Counted from the first letter of the stretch, positions 8,406-17,794 are shown. The stretch is 64,000 nucleotides of DNA from WTFY01 sp011523795 (GCA_965207475.1 OZ242278.1:310001-374000); one strand, 5' to 3'. Numbers and translations: made by a program. The notes: generated by a model not told the origin, from the sequence alone.

Positions 8406-11400
8406 ATGCAGTTACTCGACTCTGGCCATATTCGCTATTCCCCGTCGGACCTCGTCACATTCCTCGAGTGTCCCCATGCCAGCTGGCTGGATACCAGGAG
8501 CCTGACAGAGAAGCTGGACAGGAAAAGCCCCGGCCCTGTCGAGAGGCTCTTATGGAAAAAAGGCCTTGAGCACGAAGGAAAGTACCTGGACCACCTGAGA
8601 TCGACAGGAGCGGACGTCAGGGAAATCCCGCGTGGCACCACCCTGGAGAAACAGGCCGAATCCACCGCAGAAGCAATCTCCGAAGGCGTGGACGTCATCT
8701 ACCAGGCCGCTTTCCTGGAAGAGCCCTGGTGTGGCTACGCGGACTTCCTGATCAGACGTGATGCGCCATCAAGCCTTGGTCGTTTCAGCTACGAAGTGCT
8801 GGATACCAAGCTGGCCCGGATGGCCCGGCCCAAGCACATCATTCAGCTGTGTGCCTACTCGGAGATGCTTGCCCGCATTCAAGGTGTGCTCCCTTCGAAC
8901 ATGCAGCTGTTTACGGGAAACAACGAAAGGCAGGTCTTCAAGGTCTCTGATTTTTTTGCCTATTACCTGCGCACCAGGCAGCGTTTCGAAGCCTGTATGC
9001 GAGCACAGCCCGTCAACCCCTATCCCGAGCCCTGTGCTCACTGCAGGTTCTGTCCATGGGAGCCTCATTGCACCTCACGCTGGGAATCCGATGACCATCT
9101 AAGCCTGGTGGCAGGCATCCGGCGCACACAGCTGAACAAGCTTCACAAAGCCGGCATTCGCACCGTTGCACAACTCGCGAAGACCCCTGTAGACCTGAAG
9201 GTTGCGGACCTGAACCAGGACGTTTTCCTTCGGCTTCGCCAGCAGGCTGCATTGCAGGCCGTCAAGACCAGAACGGGCAGGGATACCTGCGAGGTGATCC
9301 CCTTTGCATCACGCAAGGGTTTTGCACGCATGCCCGAACCGGATGATGATGACCTGTTCTTTGACATGGAAGGCAATCCCCTGCATCCAGATGGCCTGGA
9401 ATACCTGTTCGGACTGCACCGCATGTCCGGTGGAGAGGCCGTGTTCGAGCAGTTCTGGGCACACGACCACGAAGAAGAAAAAGAAGCGTTCAAGCAGTTC
9501 ATGGGTTTTCTGGAAGATCATCTTGCCAGGCACCCGCATGCCTATGTCTATCACTATGGTCATTACGAGGTGTCCACGCTGAAACGCCTGTCAGGCCGCT
9601 ATGCAGCCTGTGAAAAGCAGCTGGACAGCCTGCTTCGTGAACAGAAGTTTGTAGACCTGTACCTGGTTGTCCGGGAAAGCTTGCGCTCATCAGAGCCAGG
9701 CTACTCCATCAAGAACCTTGAGGTCTTTTATTTGGGCAAGCGGGCAGATCCTGTCGCAACCGCCGCTGACAGCATACTCGTTTACAACGAATGGCGTGAA
9801 TCCGGCGAGGCGTCCCTGTTGCAGGACATCGCCGATTACAACCAAGTGGACTGTACTTCCACCCGAATGCTGCGTGACTGGCTTTTGACGCTAAGGCCCG
9901 ATGGTACTCCCTGGTTTACGCTTCAGGCCGAACCCGTGCTGAACGCAGCACGGCAGCTGAAGGCTTCGGGTGCCAGCCATGAGAATGTCCGGGGAATCCT
10001 TGAAAAACAGTTGCTTGAATCCCCTGCGATAAACGAAAGGCTGACCCATCTTCTGGAATTCCACCAGCGCGAGGCCAAATCGCAGTGGTGGGACAGGTTT
10101 GAACGCCAGAACAAGCTTGAGGATGAACTGATTGAAGATGCCGAGTGCCTGGGCGGCCTGCAGCAGGTCGGGCATCCGCAGGTGCATGGGCTGACCGTCA
10201 TCCACACATTCCAGTTCCCTCCACAGGAATGCAAGCTGAGAACGGGCAGCCCTGTCGTAAACGTGGCCAATATGCAGCCTGCTGGCAGGGTCCTTGAGCT
10301 GGATGAGAACCACCGCATTGTACGGATCGGACGAAGGTCGAACATGGAGCCGCTGCCTGCCCGGTTTACTGCCGGACCCCCTGGCCCGGTCAACAGCCAG
10401 GGCATTCAATCGGCAATCTGCAGGTACGTGGAAAATGTTGCCAGAAACCCCAGCAAAACCTTTGCGGCGACCGAGCTCCTGGGCCGCAAGCTGCCGCGGA
10501 TTCATGACAGGACGCCCGGAACACCCATTGTGACATCACGGGACATGAAGGCTGAAACATTCCGGGCCATCGCCGGGCTGCAGAACAGCTACCTGTTCAT
10601 TCAGGGTCCACCCGGCTCAGGCAAGACCTATGTAGCCAGTCATGTGATTGTCGAACTGATCCGGCAAGGAAAAAAAATCGGCATTTCATCGAATTCCCAC
10701 AAGGCCATTCACAACTTGCTGTCTCGTGTGGAGAGGACCGCAGCAGGAAAGAACGTAGGCTTCCACGGAGTGAAAAAGGCAACAAGGGGCAATGAAGAGA
10801 CATTCTTTGACAGCGAACGGGTCTCAAACGAGACCCGGGTGGAGGATATTCACCTGGACATGGATATCTTTGCCGGCACGGCGTGGCTTTTTTCGCACGC
10901 GAGAATGCGGGATGCACTGGATTACCTGTTCATAGATGAGGCCGGCCAGGTCTCGACAGCGAACGTTGTCGCCATGGCGTCCTCTGCAAGAAACATTGTC
11001 CTCGTGGGAGATCAGATGCAGCTTGGCCAGCCGGTCAAGGGAGTGCATCCCGGCGAGGCCGGGCTTTCAGTCCTCGAGTTCCTCCTTGGGGAAGAGGCTA
11101 CCATCGCACCGGAACAGGGTATTTTCCTGGACAGGACCTACCGGCTGGGACCCGGTATCTGCCGTTTTGTTTCCGATGCATTCTACGATGGCAAGCTGAT
11201 GCCTCACGAAAACACGTCACGGCGAATCCTGAACCTTCGTGGCTCGAATCTGCCCAATGAAGGTCTGGTCCTGGCCAGTGCAAACCACGAAGGCTGTTCA
11301 CAGAAAAGCACTGAGGAAGGCGAACTGGTGCGAGCCCTGTACAGTGAATTACTGGGCCAGTCTTTCAAGGACCTGGACGGCAGTGCACGGCCCATCAGCC

Positions 11401-11741
11401 GGGAAGATATCCTTGTGGTGACCCCCTACAACGTACAGGCCAATTACCTTCGTTCACTGTTGCCCGAAGGTGCCAGGGTGGGTACGGTGGATAAATTCCA
11501 GGGACAGGAGGCGCCCATCGTACTGATTTCCATGGTGACTTCAAGTGCCGAAGACCTGCCTCGAAACGTCGAGTTCCTGTACAGCAAAAACCGCCTGAAC
11601 GTAGCCATCTCTCGTGCTCAGTGCCTGGCTGTAATCATCGTAAATTCAGGGCTGCTGGAAATTTCATGCAGAACAGTCGAACAAATGAAGCTGGCCAGCA
11701 CTTTCTGCCTGCTGGAAGAGTATGCGACGCCTCTTGAATGA
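8406..11741 (+). CDS. TM0106-type RecB-like nuclease fused to RNase H-like and SF1 helicase domains
   Basis: An 1111-residue multidomain DNA/RNA-processing protein. Residues 1-225 form a RecB-type PD-(D/E)XK nuclease: GYADFLIR, then EVLDTKLARM and QLCAYSEML as the catalytic Asp, D-X-K and Gln motifs, with an iron-sulfur staple made of Cys22 and C213-X2-C216-X5-C222. A helix-hairpin-helix-like stretch follows (about 228-262), then an RNase H-like 3'-5' exonuclease domain starting at FFDMEGNP (about 317) and ending near YNQVDCTSTRML. From about 715 it is a Upf1-like SF1 helicase: GPPGSGKT (about 733), FIDEAGQ, VGDQMQLGQPV, TVDKFQGQE and RLNVAISRA. The architecture is that of the TM0106-like family, whose cellular role is not established. 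It stands alone between bfd and exbB. Confidence 0.88.
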   Translation: MQLLDSGHIRYSPSDLVTFLECPHASWLDTRSLTEKLDRKSPGPVERLLWKKGLEHEGKYLDHLRSTGADVREIPRGTTLEKQAESTAEAISEGVDVIYQAAFLEEPWCGYADFLIRRDAPSSLGRFSYEVLDTKLARMARPKHIIQLCAYSEMLARIQGVLPSNMQLFTGNNERQVFKVSDFFAYYLRTRQRFEACMRAQPVNPYPEPCAHCRFCPWEPHCTSRWESDDHLSLVAGIRRTQLNKLHKAGIRTVAQLAKTPVDLKVADLNQDVFLRLRQQAALQAVKTRTGRDTCEVIPFASRKGFARMPEPDDDDLFFDMEGNPLHPDGLEYLFGLHRMSGGEAVFEQFWAHDHEEEKEAFKQFMGFLEDHLARHPHAYVYHYGHYEVSTLKRLSGRYAACEKQLDSLLREQKFVDLYLVVRESLRSSEPGYSIKNLEVFYLGKRADPVATAADSILVYNEWRESGEASLLQDIADYNQVDCTSTRMLRDWLLTLRPDGTPWFTLQAEPVLNAARQLKASGASHENVRGILEKQLLESPAINERLTHLLEFHQREAKSQWWDRFERQNKLEDELIEDAECLGGLQQVGHPQVHGLTVIHTFQFPPQECKLRTGSPVVNVANMQPAGRVLELDENHRIVRIGRRSNMEPLPARFTAGPPGPVNSQGIQSAICRYVENVARNPSKTFAATELLGRKLPRIHDRTPGTPIVTSRDMKAETFRAIAGLQNSYLFIQGPPGSGKTYVASHVIVELIRQGKKIGISSNSHKAIHNLLSRVERTAAGKNVGFHGVKKATRGNEETFFDSERVSNETRVEDIHLDMDIFAGTAWLFSHARMRDALDYLFIDEAGQVSTANVVAMASSARNIVLVGDQMQLGQPVKGVHPGEAGLSVLEFLLGEEATIAPEQGIFLDRTYRLGPGICRFVSDAFYDGKLMPHENTSRRILNLRGSNLPNEGLVLASANHEGCSQKSTEEGELVRALYSELLGQSFKDLDGSARPISREDILVVTPYNVQANYLRSLLPEGARVGTVDKFQGQEAPIVLISMVTSSAEDLPRNVEFLYSKNRLNVAISRAQCLAVIIVNSGLLEISCRTVEQMKLASTFCLLEEYATPLE

Positions 11742-11801
11742 CTCTATACTATGCACGCATGGACTCGGGCTCGACCAGCCTCAGTTCAATGAAGAGAGGA
11801 C

Positions 11802-11829
11802 TTACCAGGTATAAGAAGGCCTGTATACT
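11802..11829 (+). promoter_or_regulatory. Possible promoter of the TonB operon
   Basis: TTACCA (11802-11807), a 16-base spacer and TATACT (11824-11829), 36 bases upstream of the exbB start. The -10 is good and the -35 weak. No Fur-like box was found near it. Confidence 0.35.
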
Positions 11830-11864
11830 CATCAGCGCAACAAAATAAGGATAAATCAGTAGAT

Positions 11865-12545
11865 ATGAATGCACTTCGAAGCTCCTTGGAACTGTTATTT
11901 AACCTGGGCGGGCCGGTCGTACTGGTCCTTCTGGTTTTCTCTGTAATTGGAACCGCAGTAATCCTGCTGAAAATCTGGCAGTTCATTGTGCTGCGCCCGG
12001 GATCGTCCAGAACTGCGGAGAAAGCCCTGCAGTTATGGCACAGCAATGAACGGGAAAAAGCCATCGATACGGTCCGGAACAGAAACCAGCCTGTGGCGAA
12101 AGTGCTGCACACGGCCTTTGTACAGCTGCAGGCAAGACTGGGAACATCCGTTGAAAACGCACGGGAAGAAACCCTGCGTGTCGCCCGCGCGCAGCTCGAA
12201 AAACTCAGGAGCTATCTGCGAATCCTGGAAGTCATCGCGGCCTTGAGTCCCCTGCTTGGACTGCTGGGAACCGTGCTTGGCATGATAAAAGTCTTCCGTG
12301 AACTGGAGCTGGCAGGCAGCAAGGTGGATCCTTCCATCCTGTCGGGCGGCATCTGGGAAGCCTTGCTGACTACGGCAATGGGCCTGTCCATCGCGATCCC
12401 TGCAGTGCTGATGGTGAACTATTTTGACCGCGTGATAGACCGGGTCAGGCACCGAATGGAAGATACGGCAACACAGGTGTTTACCAGCGACGAGCACGTA
12501 CAGGAACCCGGTAAAGCGCACGCCAGTTCAGCCTCGATCGCCTGA
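11865..12545 (+). CDS. exbB: ExbB-type proton channel subunit (MotA/TolQ/ExbB family)
   Basis: A 226-residue inner-membrane protein with the ExbB topology: one membrane segment near residues 13-35 (GGPVVLVLLVFSVIG), a cytoplasmic region, then two segments around LLGLLGTVLGMIKVF and LTTAMGLSIAIPAVLMVNY. ExbB forms a pentamer around ExbD and uses the proton gradient to energise TonB. The GLLGTVLG stretch with its membrane Thr is the family signature and lines the proton path. It is first in an exbB-exbD-exbD-tonB operon, with exbD starting two bases after its stop. It could be called TolQ, but no tolA, tolB or pal is present and tonB follows, so ExbB is preferred. Confidence 0.9.
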   Translation: MNALRSSLELLFNLGGPVVLVLLVFSVIGTAVILLKIWQFIVLRPGSSRTAEKALQLWHSNEREKAIDTVRNRNQPVAKVLHTAFVQLQARLGTSVENAREETLRVARAQLEKLRSYLRILEVIAALSPLLGLLGTVLGMIKVFRELELAGSKVDPSILSGGIWEALLTTAMGLSIAIPAVLMVNYFDRVIDRVRHRMEDTATQVFTSDEHVQEPGKAHASSASIA

Positions 12546-12547
12546 CG

Positions 12548-12958
12548 ATGCAAATCGCAGAAGTCCGCAAGCCGCGCAGCCTCATCAGCCTGACTCCGCT
12601 AATCGACGTGGTGTTCATACTGCTGGTGTTCTTCATGCTTGTGACAGACTTTGCCAGGTTCTCCACTGTCTCCCTCAGCGTCGCGCAGGATGAAAGCGCA
12701 GTGGATACAAGGCAGACGAGTTCGATCGTGCAGATTTCCAGTACGGGAGAACTGCGGTTCGATCACGAGGAAATCCGCTTTTCACAACTGACTGCGCACG
12801 CCAAGGAAAAGCTTTCTGCCAATAAAAATCACATTTTCTTCATACAGCCTGATGACCAGACACATTTGCAGGAGACGGTATTTGTTCTGGACGAACTCAT
12901 ACAGCTTGCACCCGAAAACATTTCGTTCCTCAGGGACCTTGCCAAGGACACGCCATGA
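12548..12958 (+). CDS. exbD: ExbD-type subunit, canonical copy
   Basis: A 136-residue protein with a short cytoplasmic head, one membrane helix and a periplasmic domain. The helix reads TPLIDVVFILLVFFML and carries the membrane Asp that takes up and releases protons in ExbD/TolR. It overlaps the following exbD paralogue by four bases (ATGA). With ExbB it forms the motor that drives TonB. Presence of the catalytic Asp here, but not in the next gene, suggests that this copy does the proton work. Confidence 0.9.
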   Translation: MQIAEVRKPRSLISLTPLIDVVFILLVFFMLVTDFARFSTVSLSVAQDESAVDTRQTSSIVQISSTGELRFDHEEIRFSQLTAHAKEKLSANKNHIFFIQPDDQTHLQETVFVLDELIQLAPENISFLRDLAKDTP

Positions 12959-13353
12959 CGCTTACTGAATCTCGCAAGACACAGGAATTCGAGAGTGTAT
13001 TGCCTCTGATTAACGTGATCTTTCTGTTACTCATTTTTCTCATCATAGGCGGAATCTTCACGAAGCCTGAATTGCTGGATGTGCACCCGCCTGAATCCAT
13101 CAGTGACAGGCAGTCACCGGATGAGGCGATACAAATCCTCTTGGACAAGGAAGGCGAGCTGTCCCATGATGGAAAGATCATTTCGATGTACAGGTTTCAA
13201 CAAATCATGGAGCAGGCCTCCCTGAACGATCCGGACATGCCCATCCAGGTAAAAGCCGATCATAAAGTTGCCATGCAGAAAGTCTTTGAGGTCATGGAAA
13301 TTATCAAGAATGCGGGTCACGATAATTTTCAGCTGTTTACATTGAAAATATAG
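12955..13353 (+). CDS. Second ExbD-type subunit with Asn in place of the membrane Asp
   Basis: A 132-residue ExbD/TolR-family protein with the same layout: short cytoplasmic head, one membrane helix and a periplasmic domain of about 95 residues that ends near the stop. The helix motif reads LPLINVIFLLLIFLII, where the family normally has PLIDV; the codon is AAC, so the proton-carrying Asp is Asn. The rest of the helix and the periplasmic fold look intact and there is no sign of decay. Because ExbD acts as a dimer inside the ExbB ring, a copy that cannot be protonated may act as a structural partner to the canonical ExbD. It is translationally coupled to exbD and followed by tonB after 16 bases. 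Confidence 0.85.
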   Translation: MTLTESRKTQEFESVLPLINVIFLLLIFLIIGGIFTKPELLDVHPPESISDRQSPDEAIQILLDKEGELSHDGKIISMYRFQQIMEQASLNDPDMPIQVKADHKVAMQKVFEVMEIIKNAGHDNFQLFTLKI

Positions 13354-13369
13354 TACCCGTTTATCAGAA

Positions 13370-14137
13370 ATGGATATTGGTTCCAGGCACTGGTTTAGTG
13401 TTCTCAGCATAGCTGTCCTGATTCACCTGTATGCAGCCGTGAATGTGAATCTCACAGGCTTTACGGCAGAATCCAAACAATCGTTTGACCGGTACACGGT
13501 CGACTTGACAACCCTCTCCCTGCCTCCCAAGCAGCTAAAGCTCGAACCCTTCAAGCCGCCTGCACCACCCAAGAAAACCCCTGCTCCTGAAGCAAAACCG
13601 GCACCCAAGCCAAAGCCGAAGCCCGTTCCAAAACCCGCACCGCCCAAAATTGTTGCTCCAAAAATTGAGAAGCCCAAGGTGGTGCGACCGGAACTTGAAA
13701 AGCCCGTCCAGGCTACACAGCCTGTGGAAACACAACCCAGCGAGGTACAACAACCGGCACCCCGGCCATCTGTGCAGCAGCCGGCCCGCACATCCACTGC
13801 CAAACCTTCGGCAAGCCACAGGCCTGCACCCAGGCCAGGATCCCAGACCGCGAAGCCGGGTTACTATAAACTGATACTCGAGAGGCTCGAACGCTTGAAA
13901 AAATACCCGTCGCGTGCACGACGCCGCGGTCAACAGGGCACGGTAGTCCTATCCTTCACCCTGAACAGGGACGGCAGCCTGAAACATTACAGGATCACCC
14001 AGAGCTCTGGGGCGAAATCCCTGGATCTTGAAGTAAAAAAACTGATCCTTCGCGCCACACCTTTCCCGGCAATACCCAAGAATATAAGCTCTGACACGCT
14101 GGAAGTGTCCGTGCCGATCTCGTTTTCACTTCAGTGA
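13370..14137 (+). CDS. tonB: TonB energy-transducing protein
   Basis: A 255-residue protein with an N-terminal membrane anchor (about residues 9-28) that contains His19, the likely counterpart of the functionally required His20 of E. coli TonB. A Pro/Lys/Ala-rich spacer spans about residues 55-160 (repeated KPAPKPK-type runs) to cross the periplasm, and a C-terminal TonB domain follows (YPSRARRRGQQGTVVLSF, then FPAIPKNISSDTLEVSVPI). It transmits force from ExbB/ExbD to outer-membrane receptors, and a receptor gene lies immediately downstream on the opposite strand, converging. The start lacks a clear Shine-Dalgarno, so it may be translated by coupling from the exbD genes. Confidence 0.92.
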   Translation: MDIGSRHWFSVLSIAVLIHLYAAVNVNLTGFTAESKQSFDRYTVDLTTLSLPPKQLKLEPFKPPAPPKKTPAPEAKPAPKPKPKPVPKPAPPKIVAPKIEKPKVVRPELEKPVQATQPVETQPSEVQQPAPRPSVQQPARTSTAKPSASHRPAPRPGSQTAKPGYYKLILERLERLKKYPSRARRRGQQGTVVLSFTLNRDGSLKHYRITQSSGAKSLDLEVKKLILRATPFPAIPKNISSDTLEVSVPISFSLQ

Positions 14138-14200
14138 ATCACGGAATGTACCCTTCCCGCCTGTCACCGGCAGGCTCGCCCCGGCGGGACTCAACAGGTA

Positions 14201-16816
14201 TCAGAACTGGTATTCCAGAGTTGCGTAGTAAAACCCGCCGTTGAAACCGAAGGGTGCTGCGCGCCTGGAGTAAGTAAATACTCCATCTGATGAGACAACC
14301 GTATTGCCCTCTGCATCCACGATTGTGCCGGCTCGCGAACGACTGATCTTGTCCTTGTCCGGCTCATTATCGAAAAGGTTATCGGCACCCACCTTGATAG
14401 TCATGCCCGGACCCACCTCGTAGCTCATTTGCACATCTGTGATTAGCTCCGAATCATAAGACTGTTTCTTGAATTTTCCCCCGACTTCTTCCGCGATCCT
14501 GTAGTTCCCGTACCGCTGTACGGAAGCTGAAGCGGAGAACTTTCCCAGCCTGTAAAGCGCCGTCAGGGCCGCCCGGTTCTTGGGCTGCCAGTCTTCAATG
14601 ATCGACCGGTCCAGGTCAGTGAACAGTGATGCCGGCAGACCAGCTGGCAGGTTGACAGAATCGATTTCAGTGTCCGTCCAGGATCCGAGAAGCTGCAGGG
14701 TAAGGTCACCTCGAATTTCGTAAGGTACATCCCAGGTGATTACGATATCGGCTCCCTCGGTCACCGTGTCCACACCGTTCATGAAGAACTGCGCCCTGCT
14801 GACCCCTTCCCGCTTCAGCGATTCAATGATCGAGTCAGAAAGCTCGCTGGACTGACCTGCACCAGGCACTGTCAACTGCCCGCTGACAATGATTCGGTCA
14901 TCGACCTCAATTCTGTACAGGTCTGCGGTAAGCGCCAGGGAAGGAGACGGCTGGAAGACAAAGCCTCCGCTGAAGTTGATGGATTCCTCTTCATCCAGTT
15001 CCGGGATACCGATTGCCTTGGCAAGCGGTCCGTCGTTGCGGAATGTTCCTACCTGGAATCCCTGGCCGCCCCGGAACTGTGTGCTGATATTGTTGAAGTA
15101 GATCTGCTGCATGGAAGGTGCGCGGAATCCTGAACTGACCGATGCGCGGAAGGAAAGCGTTTCATTCAGGTCCAGCTTGGACGCAATCTTGCCGTTCAGG
15201 GTATCGCCAAAGTCGCTGTAATCCTCGTAGCGCAATCCCAGTCCCAGCTGAAGCTTGTCATTCACCTGGATATCGGTGTCTACATAAAAGGATTCTGCAT
15301 GCCTGGTTTCGCTGACTTCGTTGCCCGGCTGGAATCCCGGGAAGACCTGTATGCCGCCATCTCCTCCACCTTCACCGTCATAATCCGCATAGGAATACAG
15401 CTCTCCCGCATCGATTTCATAACGGTCACGCCTGTACTCGGCTCCCCATGCGATGTCGGCACGCTTGTACGGGATTGTGAAATCAAGGTTCACAGTAGTC
15501 AGGTCCAGGCCCAGTTCGCCCGAGTCTGCACTTGTCTGGGTCGCTCCAGTAAATTCGGTACCAGGAAATGCCGGGTAGGTACCCCCCGGATTCAGCATCC
15601 TGTTTACCCAGGAAGCGTTTTGCGAGTTTCGTATATCGAACTCGAAGGTGTTGCCTCCATGCACAATGCTGAAATCAACCGTCAGCCCGTTTTCAAACTC
15701 GCGGCGGATTCCTGCGCCCATGGAATAATCCTGTACAGTCGTATCGATCAGGGGCAAAAATCCGTCAGGATAAATTGAACCAACCGGATTCCGGTTCCCC
15801 TGGTTTGCGCGCCTGTAAAATCCGCCACTCAGGTTGGTGGAGCGCGAATAATTCGCGAATCCATACAGCTCTCCCCAGTCATCCATAATTGGCTGAACGA
15901 GGTTCAGGGAACTGACAAAATGCTCCTGTTCGGCATCCCCGATTCTGAAGTTGCGACGTTCAAAATCACGCTCCTTGTTGCCCGGGTCCTCTTTGATCGT
16001 CTGGACTCCCTCAACAAATGTGCAGTCAGTGTCGCCAGCGGCACAGAGCACCGTGTCCGGGTACTGGATCTGGGCAGACTTTCCGGCGCGGTTGGTTCGG
16101 TCACGCTCGTTGTATTCGAGGGCCAGGTGCACTACACCATCATTGCCCAGGGCAAACCCCTTGTTGACACCAACCGAACGGCGTTCACCATCACCATGGA
16201 AAGTGGACCCGTACAATCCCCGCAGCGTGCCCTCGTAATCCTCCTTGAGAACGATATTGATGACCCCTGCCACGGCGTCCGAACCGTACTGCGCCGAAGC
16301 TCCATCCCTCAAAACCTCGACTCTTTCAATGGCATGTATCGGAATGGCATTCATGTCCGTGCCCGCCGTGCCCCGACCCACCGAAGTATTGACGTGAATC
16401 AACGCACTTCCATGCCGCCTCTTGCCGTTGACCAGCACCAGTACCTGGTCGGGACCCATGCCACGCAATGTGGCGGGACGCACCGAATCCGTACCGTCGC
16501 TGATTGTCGAGCTGGAAAAATTGAATGAAGGGATAAGGGCCTGGATGGCACGTCCCAGTTCGCTCTGTCCGGTCCGAACCAGTTCTTCTCCACTCACCAC
16601 GTCGACAGGAACCGGCGAGTCAGCAACACTGCGCTCACCGAACCGGCTGCCTACCACGACGATTTCACCCAGCTCGACCACCTCCTGGCCAGAGACGGTC
16701 AAGGAAGCCAGCATGAGCAGTGATGCCACGGTGCCCTGCATCCAGTGACCGGTTGTAAAACAGTTCTTTTCGATTTTCATGGTATCTTTCATTATAGTGT
16801 TCACCAATATATTCAA
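14201..16816 (-). CDS. TonB-dependent outer-membrane receptor
   Basis: A large receptor (871 residues from the ATG at 16816; about 859 from the ATG at 16780, which gives a more usual signal peptide). After the signal comes a TonB-box-like EIVVVGSR, then a plug domain with LRGMGPDQVLVLVNGKRR and VEVLRDGASAQYGSDAVAGV, then a long beta-barrel ending in LEYQF with the terminal Phe used for outer-membrane insertion. An extracellular loop has a Cys pair (CAAGDTDC). The ligand is unknown: the sequence fits the broad iron-complex/cofactor receptor group, and no biosynthesis, periplasmic-binding or regulator gene sits beside it. It converges with the TonB operon across 63 bases that include a GC-rich stem-loop (14155-14189). 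No Fur box was found upstream. Confidence 0.93.
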   Translation of the reverse strand: MNILVNTIMKDTMKIEKNCFTTGHWMQGTVASLLMLASLTVSGQEVVELGEIVVVGSRFGERSVADSPVPVDVVSGEELVRTGQSELGRAIQALIPSFNFSSSTISDGTDSVRPATLRGMGPDQVLVLVNGKRRHGSALIHVNTSVGRGTAGTDMNAIPIHAIERVEVLRDGASAQYGSDAVAGVINIVLKEDYEGTLRGLYGSTFHGDGERRSVGVNKGFALGNDGVVHLALEYNERDRTNRAGKSAQIQYPDTVLCAAGDTDCTFVEGVQTIKEDPGNKERDFERRNFRIGDAEQEHFVSSLNLVQPIMDDWGELYGFANYSRSTNLSGGFYRRANQGNRNPVGSIYPDGFLPLIDTTVQDYSMGAGIRREFENGLTVDFSIVHGGNTFEFDIRNSQNASWVNRMLNPGGTYPAFPGTEFTGATQTSADSGELGLDLTTVNLDFTIPYKRADIAWGAEYRRDRYEIDAGELYSYADYDGEGGGDGGIQVFPGFQPGNEVSETRHAESFYVDTDIQVNDKLQLGLGLRYEDYSDFGDTLNGKIASKLDLNETLSFRASVSSGFRAPSMQQIYFNNISTQFRGGQGFQVGTFRNDGPLAKAIGIPELDEEESINFSGGFVFQPSPSLALTADLYRIEVDDRIIVSGQLTVPGAGQSSELSDSIIESLKREGVSRAQFFMNGVDTVTEGADIVITWDVPYEIRGDLTLQLLGSWTDTEIDSVNLPAGLPASLFTDLDRSIIEDWQPKNRAALTALYRLGKFSASASVQRYGNYRIAEEVGGKFKKQSYDSELITDVQMSYEVGPGMTIKVGADNLFDNEPDKDKISRSRAGTIVDAEGNTVVSSDGVFTYSRRAAPFGFNGGFYYATLEYQF

Positions 16817-16918
16817 TAACGCGTGTCCGAGCCCTATTTGACTCGAAGACCTATCAACGCCGGGTTGGATCTGTCACACAGGTGAGTCTTAGCAGTGTGT
16901 TCTTGATTCTGCATAAAT

Positions 16919-17329
16919 ATGCTGGATTTTTTCCTTGAATTCAAATTTGTTTTCACTGCACTGGCCTGGGGCTCCCTGGCCTTGTTCATTACCAGCATTG
17001 CCATCATGCCCTGGCTGATCACGAAAATTCCTGCAGACTACTTCTGCATGCAGCGGCGTACGCCTGCCAGGCTCAACAGCCGTCCCTTGCCTTCGCGGGT
17101 ACTGGCCTACGCAAGGAATGTTTTCGGCTGTACCCTTGTGGTACTGGGGATTGTCATGCTGCTTTTGCCGGGACAGGGCATCCTTACGATTCTGGCAGGC
17201 CTGTTCCTGATGAATTTTCCGGGCAAATACGAGCTCGAGTGCAAGCTGGTCGCCATGCCCAAGGTACTGAACTCGCTGAACTGGATTCGGGAAAAAGCCA
17301 GAAAGCCACCCCTGATCACGAACCCGTGA
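16919..17329 (+). CDS. PGPGW-family small membrane protein
   Basis: A 136-residue protein with two to three hydrophobic segments: about residues 11-32 and a pair around FGCTLVVLGIVMLLLPGQGILTI (about 64-92), split by the LLPGQG turn that defines this family of putative membrane proteins, followed by a basic, probably cytoplasmic, tail. Function is not known. It is divergent from the TonB-dependent receptor gene (102 bases between starts) and is followed by a HIT hydrolase gene 120 bases later. The family call rests on the LPGQG motif and topology only. Confidence 0.65.
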   Translation: MLDFFLEFKFVFTALAWGSLALFITSIAIMPWLITKIPADYFCMQRRTPARLNSRPLPSRVLAYARNVFGCTLVVLGIVMLLLPGQGILTILAGLFLMNFPGKYELECKLVAMPKVLNSLNWIREKARKPPLITNP

Positions 17330-17449
17330 TGAATCAGGGCTGCATCTTTCCGGCGCAATGCATTATCTGCTAAAGTCGCAATACGGCATGGGTGCGAGCT
17401 TTCTGCACATGAGGTGGCTGAGCATGTTTCGCACCGCCGGCAGCTGACG

Positions 17450-17791
17450 ATGAGCGACACGATCTTCACCAAAATCATCAACAAGGAAATCCCTGCCGAC
17501 ATTGTCTATGAAGACGATTCCTGCATCGCGTTTCACGATGTCAACCCCCAGGCGCCTACCCACATTCTCGTCATTCCAAAAATACAGATCGCCAGGCTTG
17601 CAGAAGCTGGTGAAGAAGACCAGGCACTGCTGGGCCACCTGATGCTGAAAACCAGGGAAATCGCAAAAAACCTGGGCTTCGAAGATGCCTTCAGGGTGGT
17701 CATCAACAACGGTGAAGGGGCCGGACAAACTGTCTTCCACCTGCATATCCATTTGCTGGCGGGCAGGCCTTTCAGCTGGCCGCCGGGCTAG
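17450..17791 (+). CDS. HIT-family purine nucleoside phosphoramidase (HinT-like)
   Basis: A 113-residue protein of the histidine-triad superfamily, which hydrolyses AMP-lysine and related AMP-phosphoramidates. The catalytic triad motif HLHIHLL is at about residues 98-104, and the N-terminal TIFTKIINKEIPADIVYEDD is the standard HinT opening. The ATG at 17450 gives the family length; an in-frame ATG at 17414 would add a non-conserved 12-residue leader. It converges with the PPK2 gene, with three bases between the stops. Confidence 0.93.
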   Translation: MSDTIFTKIINKEIPADIVYEDDSCIAFHDVNPQAPTHILVIPKIQIARLAEAGEEDQALLGHLMLKTREIAKNLGFEDAFRVVINNGEGAGQTVFHLHIHLLAGRPFSWPPG

Positions 17792-17794
17792 GCC

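Noticed and set aside
14155..14189. TCCCGCC/GGCGGGA stem-loop between tonB and the receptor gene
   Set aside because: A convincing stem exists but no T-run follows on either strand, so it is not listed as a terminator.
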